A DNA stretch of 18,694 nt from contig JAICQC010000029.1 of assembly GCA_025938055.1 (NCBI GenBank), positions 1-18,694 on the forward strand, written 5' to 3'. Below, in pieces: positions 15,296 to 18,694 of this stretch; position 1 is the stretch's first letter, and each line of letters begins with the position of its first letter. Both the position numbers and the translations under genes were made by a program. The notes beneath the pieces are model-generated. The model was not told the DNA's origin and did not search any database. It saw only the letters and a list, made by a program, of their open reading frames with translations. The stretch comes from Anaerolineales bacterium (GTDB lineage: Bacteria > Chloroflexota > Anaerolineae > Anaerolineales > Villigracilaceae).

Positions 15296-15946
15296 ATGGG
15301 CCTTGATCCCCACGATCAGGAAGTCATACGGTTACTCGCCAGGCTAAAAGAGGCGGACTCGGAATATCCACAAGAGTTACTGGCTACGCGTCGCCTACGT
15401 TACTTGAGGCGCATGGGGGAAATAGAGCTTGGAATTGGCAACAGGGTGGAAGCTAGCCAGGTAACAGAGAGTATAACGCCCCAGGCACCGCCTACAGTCA
15501 GGAGCGCACTTTTGGAAACAGTTCTCGTGGTTGCGATCCTTGCAGAAGCGGGCGCCGTTGCGTATTTAAATCGCGGCAAACTTGCAGACCTGCTCCAGAC
15601 GATCACCAGCCAACCGGAAGTTCAGGAAATCATATCTCCGCCTGAGACTGTGACATCTGCAGCGCCAGGAATAGTCAGCCTATCGCCAGTTGCCACGCCT
15701 ACAGTTCTCTCGCCCACCATCTCATCGAGCCCCACCGAGGTCATCGTCACTCACACAGGCACACCCAGCCCTGAGAGTTTGGCAGTCACGCTAACCGTAG
15801 TCGGTCCCAATAGTGGTGAGCCTACCCGGGTTGATTCCACGCCCGTCCCCAATGGAAACAATGGCAACCACTACGGGCAGACGCCGAAGCCCGAGAGAAC
15901 CAAGGAAAACAACGGTAACAATGATAACAAACCTCCCAGAGATTAG
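15296..15946 (+). CDS. Single-TM Ser/Thr/Pro-rich protein, probable anti-sigma factor
   Basis: The 216-aa product has a cytoplasmic N-terminal segment of about 68 residues rich in charged helix (QEVIRLLARLKEADSEYPQE, LLATRRLRYLRRMG), one membrane helix at about 70-90 (ALLETVLVVAILAEAGAVAY), and a low-complexity outer tail rich in Pro, Ser, Thr and Val that ends in Asn/Gly/Lys (NGNNGNHYGQ, KENNGNNDNK). No ZAS zinc motif (HxxxCxxC) is present, so it is not a standard anti-sigma. The role is inferred from position immediately after the ECF gene and the short cytoplasmic domain next to a membrane anchor. It could also be a wall-spanning sensor. Confidence in the gene is high, in the role moderate. 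Confidence 0.8.
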   Translation: MGLDPHDQEVIRLLARLKEADSEYPQELLATRRLRYLRRMGEIELGIGNRVEASQVTESITPQAPPTVRSALLETVLVVAILAEAGAVAYLNRGKLADLLQTITSQPEVQEIISPPETVTSAAPGIVSLSPVATPTVLSPTISSSPTEVIVTHTGTPSPESLAVTLTVVGPNSGEPTRVDSTPVPNGNNGNHYGQTPKPERTKENNGNNDNKPPRD

Positions 15947-15979
15947 CCAAAGCCTACCAAACCCAAGTAATAGGAATCG

Positions 15980-16030
15980 ACCTCCTGGCAAGCCAGCGTA
16001 CACGCAGCAGATCAGGAGGTTTGTTTTTTT
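15980..16030 (+). terminator. Intrinsic terminator of the sigma/anti-sigma operon
   Basis: ACCTCCTG (15980-15987) pairs with CAGGAGGT (16013-16020), followed by TTGTTTTTTT. The loop is 25 nt and may fold further. Confidence 0.7.
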
Positions 16031-16047
16031 AGAGAAAACTTGACGAA

Positions 16048-16935
16048 TTAATCAGATATCACTTGAACATAATCAGTGGCTTTATCCCCGAACAGCCCAC
16101 TGACCCAATGATAAAGCGCGTACAGCTCCAGCGCAAAGGGCAGATAACCGCCGTAGCCAAGCAAAGGCATTTCAAAGACATGTAGCCAGTCTCCCCATGC
16201 GACATGGTAAATCCACTTTGGATAGGAAAAGTAATTCCACATCTCCCAGAAGAAGGCAGTCAGCAAAACACCCAGCCACAGCGCAATGACAGGTCGCCAA
16301 TCTCCGTTTCGGGTCCAGTGTGCCAGGGAGCGGTTCCCGAGCCAGATGTTAACCGGCTCCAAAATAAAGTATAGCGACAGCCAGATAAACGGGAAGAAAA
16401 TTTGGGGCCGGAACAACATCAGCGCCAGCATGACCCAGCCGAGGACGAAAAAGGTAAGCGTTGTTCGTTTCTCGGTGCCAATCACGGGTCCGCGCTGGAG
16501 ACGCTTCACAACGTCAAAGCTGGCAAACAGCTCGGCGCTCCCGAATACAGCCGGGATGACTGTTGTGAAGCTCAAAGTCGTCCAGAAGGCATATTCAAGG
16601 GGCGAGAAAATTTCCACACCCAGGTAGGTCCAGTTCTGGGTTCGGAGGTTGAGCAGTTCGAAGATCCACCAGACCGGCGCCGAGATGAGGAACAGCCCCA
16701 CATATTTGCGCGGGTTACGAGTCAGCAGGGACGTACCCGTCCGCCAGAAGACGAGAGCGTCGATCGCCAGGCAGTACCCAAGCCATAAGGGAAAAAACCC
16801 CCAGTGTGTGCGCGCGCCGGTCAATATCCAATTGAAAGCCCAGAACACAACTATCAGGCTCAGACCGAGCCACCCATGGACAGGAAGCCTGGTTTTTTGA
16901 GACTCAATATTTTTGATCTTGATATTGGTTGTCAT
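16048..16935 (-). CDS. Polytopic membrane protein of unknown function
   Basis: The 295-aa protein has about eight hydrophobic segments, roughly at 20-40, 47-68, 78-95, 113-135, 157-176, 178-195, 215-232 and 265-283. It is very rich in Trp and Phe at membrane edges (WIFELLNLRTQNWTYLG, FFWEMWNYFSYPKW). Near the C-terminus FEMPLLGYGGYLPFALELYA carries conserved acidic and Gly/Pro residues inside the membrane, which suggests a membrane-embedded enzyme or carrier, but I do not recognise the family and name no function. The ATG at 16935 has no Shine-Dalgarno; a TAAACT (16947-16942) lies six bases before it, another possible leaderless start. It stands alone, converging on the sigma operon and diverging from the riboswitch region. 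Confidence 0.8.
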   Translation of the reverse strand: MTTNIKIKNIESQKTRLPVHGWLGLSLIVVFWAFNWILTGARTHWGFFPLWLGYCLAIDALVFWRTGTSLLTRNPRKYVGLFLISAPVWWIFELLNLRTQNWTYLGVEIFSPLEYAFWTTLSFTTVIPAVFGSAELFASFDVVKRLQRGPVIGTEKRTTLTFFVLGWVMLALMLFRPQIFFPFIWLSLYFILEPVNIWLGNRSLAHWTRNGDWRPVIALWLGVLLTAFFWEMWNYFSYPKWIYHVAWGDWLHVFEMPLLGYGGYLPFALELYALYHWVSGLFGDKATDYVQVISD

Positions 16936-17048
16936 GCTTCAAGTTTACACTAGGAAAATAAAATACGCGATAGCTGATGAACACAATGATTTTGCAATCT
17001 TTTGACAAACCTTGATAATTTCCTGTAAGGTGTTAAGCATTAATTTCA

Positions 17049-17057
17049 TGCTATAGT
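17049..17057 (+). promoter_or_regulatory. Extended -10 promoter of the riboswitch transcript
   Basis: TGC followed by TATAGT (17052-17057) is an extended -10 element. The predicted start near 17064 coincides with the 5' edge of the aptamer. A TTGACA at 17002-17007 is too far upstream to pair with it. Confidence 0.55.
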
Positions 17058-17060
17058 GTT

Positions 17061-17160
17061 GGCACAACATCCGATAAAGGCAAACCCGGCGAAAGCCGGC
17101 GACGCAAAGCTATGGGTCTACCGCCATGCTAGATTGGTCATGACCGCCAGGCCGCCGAAG
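17061..17160 (+). ncRNA. Cyclic di-GMP-I (GEMM-I) riboswitch aptamer
   Basis: The conserved core is clear: AAAGGCAAACC (17077-17087), a P2 hairpin CCGGC-GAAA-GCCGG with the GAAA tetraloop (17086-17099), GACGCAAAGC (17101-17110) and TATGGGTCTACC of the P3 5' side. The P3 3' side GACCGCCAGG (17142-17151) then supplies the tetraloop receptor, followed by CCGCCGA. This order and these bases match the GEMM-I class, which binds c-di-GMP. It precedes an intrinsic terminator and a secreted-protein gene. GCCAGGCC (17146-17153) can pair perfectly with GGCCTGGC (17188-17195) in the terminator 5' arm, an antiterminator. Ligand binding would hold that strand in the aptamer and let the terminator form, so an OFF switch is predicted. 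Confidence 0.92.
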
Positions 17161-17162
17161 AT

Positions 17163-17180
17163 CACAAAATGAATTTTGTG
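17163..17180 (+). other. Small hairpin between aptamer and terminator
   Basis: CACAAAA (17163-17169) and TTTTGTG (17174-17180) pair around TGAA. It would bring the two antiterminator strands together, stacking under the 8-bp pairing of 17146-17153 with 17188-17195. Confidence 0.55.
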
Positions 17181-17188
17181 CATTTTAG

Positions 17189-17216
17189 GCCTGGCTTCGA
17201 TAAGCCAGGCTTTTTT
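17189..17216 (+). terminator. Riboswitch-controlled intrinsic terminator
   Basis: GCCTGGCTT (17189-17197) and AAGCCAGGC (17202-17210) form a perfect 9-bp stem with a CGAT loop, followed by six T. It lies between the aptamer and the next gene, 64 bases before its ATG, so it is the expression platform. Confidence 0.9.
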
Positions 17217-17280
17217 ATCGGGTGGCTACATATCACAGCGCAGCTCGATTGGCATTCGGGTTGCCCAAAGGAGAAAAGCC

Positions 17281-17682
17281 ATGTTACGTAATTTCAAAGT
17301 CCTATTGTTCGTATTCGCTGTCCTCGTGATCGCCGGAAGTGCCTACGCCTTCGCTGCAACAAACACTGTTGCGGAGAGCGCCGCCGGTTTCAAGGCGAGT
17401 GTGGTCCCAGGCTATGCTGCGACCAACATTGTGTATGACCTGGATGCAACTGATCCCACCCTCGTCGATGCAATCACATTCGATATTTCGCCCAGCAGTG
17501 GGTCGGCGGCAGCGGCCCTCGTCAAGGTTCAGACCGAAGACGCCGGCACCTGGACGGACTGCTCCCTTTCCGCCGGTGTTGCGCCCGCCATATCCGCGAC
17601 CTGCACATTTGGGTCTCTCTCGGTTGAGGATCTGACCGCCTTGAATATCGTCGCCAGCAGCAGCACCGATCCGGCTCCGTAA
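17281..17682 (+). CDS. Small secreted protein under c-di-GMP riboswitch control
   Basis: I start at the ATG at 17281 (AAAGGAG at 17267-17273); a longer frame from 17176 would cross the terminator. The 133-aa product has a classical signal peptide (MLRNFKVLLFVFAVLVIAGS) with cleavage expected after AYA-23 or two residues on. The mature part of about 110 residues is small, acidic and predicted beta-rich, with ATNIVYDLDATDPTLVDAIT, a VKVQTEDAGTW strand and two Cys (TDCSL, ATCTF) that may form a disulfide, ending SSSTDPAP. I recall similar tiny exported proteins in Chloroflexota, without a known role. The neighbouring ER-type signal peptidase recalls the TasA/SipW pairing of Bacillus matrix fibres, so a surface fibre or matrix subunit is possible, but no homology to TasA is visible. 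Confidence 0.85.
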   Translation: MLRNFKVLLFVFAVLVIAGSAYAFAATNTVAESAAGFKASVVPGYAATNIVYDLDATDPTLVDAITFDISPSSGSAAAALVKVQTEDAGTWTDCSLSAGVAPAISATCTFGSLSVEDLTALNIVASSSTDPAP

Positions 17683-17718
17683 TTTGCTGCTCTTGAACGT
17701 GTTCCAATAAGATCTGTC

Positions 17719-17759
17719 ATTAAAGATAAGGCTTGGGAGATCCAAGCCTTATCTTTAAT
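17719..17759 (+). terminator. Strong 18-bp intercistronic hairpin, possible attenuator
   Basis: ATTAAAGATAAGGCTTGG (17719-17736) pairs perfectly with CCAAGCCTTATCTTTAAT (17742-17759) over a 5-base loop. The 3' arm is U-rich but no separate T-tract follows, so it may terminate partly or protect the upstream message, lowering signal-peptidase output relative to the secreted protein. Confidence 0.65.
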
Positions 17760-17809
17760 AAGACCAGATGAGACAGTACGCTCCATAAAACAGAGAACGC
17801 AATTCGCTT

Positions 17810-18694
17810 ATGAGAAAGTCCTGGCATTCACCGTCTGTTGCTGCCAACCTGATTCTTGCTATAAGCCTGGCAATCCTATGGATTTCCTTTGCACCCACCC
17901 GGTTGGGAGGAAAGGTCTCCTATATCATGGTAAACGGCATCAGTATGGAACCCGGTTACCATCTGGGCGACCTGACCATCATGCGTAAGGCGGCCGCCTA
18001 CCAGGTCGGGGATGTCGTTACTTACCACGACGCCGAAATGCAGGCTTATGTTATTCATCGGATTATCGGGGTGGACCAAGATCAGTTTGTACTCAAGGGT
18101 GACAACAATTCGTGGATCGATGCCTACCGCCCGACCCACGAAGAGATTATTGGCAAGTTATGGGTCCATATCCCTAAACTCGGACGGGTTTTCAAGTGGC
18201 TGCGTGCGCCGCTGAACATGGCTCTCACGATTGGTTTACTCGGAGGAATTCTTATGGCTGGTATGCTAAAACCTTCACAACGCGGAACGATGAAAAGGAG
18301 CCCCACTGGAAGTTTCAGTGGAGCACTGGAAGCCGGGCTGTACACGTTTGCATTTTTCGCCCTGGTCTTTGTAGGGCTGAGTGTTTTTGCCTTTGCTCGT
18401 CCGCTTAACCGGCCTGCGGACAAGATCCAGTATAAACAGGAAAGTCACTTCTCCTATTCTGCGACAGGAACGCCGGTGATCTATGATACGGAAACCGTGC
18501 GTTCAGGTGAGCCCGTTTTTCCGCGCCTGACATGTTTCCTCAACATCGGCTTTACCTATACCGTGCTAGGAACTGGATTACAGGATGTTTCGGGAAGTCA
18601 CCAGTTGATCGCGCGTGTCATGGACGAACAGAGCGGCTGGCAGCGCACGATTCCTATGAACGAACGGACGCCTTTCAGCGGCAATTCGTTTTCC
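17810..18694 (+). CDS. SipW/Sec11-type signal peptidase I with C-terminal extracytoplasmic domain (partial, 3' end outside window)
   Basis: The frame is open from the ATG at 17810 to the right edge (295 codons). Residues 10-28 are the first membrane helix. The catalytic serine is S45 in NGISMEPGYHLGD. Where bacterial LepB has a lysine, this has H83 in YVIHRIIGV, the archaeal/ER (SipW, Sec11) type. D98 (LKGDNNSW) and D104 complete the usual polar residues. Two further membrane helices lie at about 137-153 and 176-197. Residues 200-295 begin an extracytoplasmic domain with YKQESHFSYSATGTPVIYDT and the VRSGEPVFPRL segment, resembling the DUF5305 family as I remember it from archaea; this is tentative. 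Spacing and strand suggest it processes the small secreted protein upstream. The weak AGAGAA before the start and the hairpin suggest lower expression than its neighbour. Confidence 0.85.
   Translation, partial: MRKSWHSPSVAANLILAISLAILWISFAPTRLGGKVSYIMVNGISMEPGYHLGDLTIMRKAAAYQVGDVVTYHDAEMQAYVIHRIIGVDQDQFVLKGDNNSWIDAYRPTHEEIIGKLWVHIPKLGRVFKWLRAPLNMALTIGLLGGILMAGMLKPSQRGTMKRSPTGSFSGALEAGLYTFAFFALVFVGLSVFAFARPLNRPADKIQYKQESHFSYSATGTPVIYDTETVRSGEPVFPRLTCFLNIGFTYTVLGTGLQDVSGSHQLIARVMDEQSGWQRTIPMNERTPFSGNSFS

Noticed and set aside
17176..17280. Upstream in-frame start for the small secreted protein
   Set aside because: It would put the terminator within the coding region and hide the signal peptide; the ATG at 17281 has a good Shine-Dalgarno.
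1..18694. CRISPR arrays, tRNA or rRNA genes, phage or insertion-sequence genes
   Set aside because: None was seen on reading both strands; the repeats present are short palindromic elements without spacers or transposase genes.

Overview
The window looks like chromosomal DNA of a Chloroflexota bacterium, probably Anaerolineae. This rests on recalled gene content (ECF sigma plus Ser/Thr/Pro-rich one-TM partner, DnaJ-like plus S1C lipoprotein protease, one-subunit Elp3, tiny exported proteins beside ER-type signal peptidases), a moderately high GC, and several starts without a Shine-Dalgarno but with a -10 box six bases upstream. No phage, IS, CRISPR, rRNA or tRNA was found. Two genes run off the ends: a GNAT-like gene on the left (minus strand) and a signal peptidase fusion on the right (plus strand).

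Layout. 1-827: 5' part of a CelD/BcsL-type acetyltransferase. 894-1030: interspersed repeat with three hairpins and near-perfect terminal inverted repeats. 1128-4674: two genes of unknown role, a one-TM protein with a degenerate PPM-phosphatase-like cytoplasmic part and a propeller-like outer part, then a 333-aa conserved protein. 4847-8320: signalling genes, a membrane GAF-GGDEF diguanylate cyclase converging on a RsbU-type phosphatase with a DksA-like zinc finger. 8394-11544: a divergent block with a Trm9-like methyltransferase on one side and cysH-elp3 on the other, sharing a 29-bp gap with two mirror-image leaderless promoters. 11712-13764: DnaJ/CbpA-like co-chaperone and HtrA-like lipoprotein protease. 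13805-14449: sulfite-oxidase-like molybdoenzyme. 14723-15946: ECF sigma factor and its likely membrane anti-sigma partner. 16048-16935: polytopic membrane protein. 17052-18694: a c-di-GMP-I (GEMM-I) riboswitch with an intrinsic terminator, a 133-aa secreted protein, a strong hairpin, and a SipW/Sec11-type signal peptidase with a C-terminal extracytoplasmic domain.

The two most interesting arrangements are these. First, the right end looks like a c-di-GMP-controlled surface-protein module: riboswitch, abundant small exported protein, and a dedicated signal peptidase carrying an extra domain. An 8-nt match between the aptamer 3' side and the terminator 5' arm predicts an OFF switch, and a complete diguanylate cyclase lies in the same window. 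Second, a methyltransferase resembling eukaryotic Trm9 sits divergently from elp3. In eukaryotes these two enzymes make cm5U and then mcm5U at the tRNA wobble position, so this could be a bacterial version of that pathway. Both functional readings are inference; the sequence elements themselves are directly visible.
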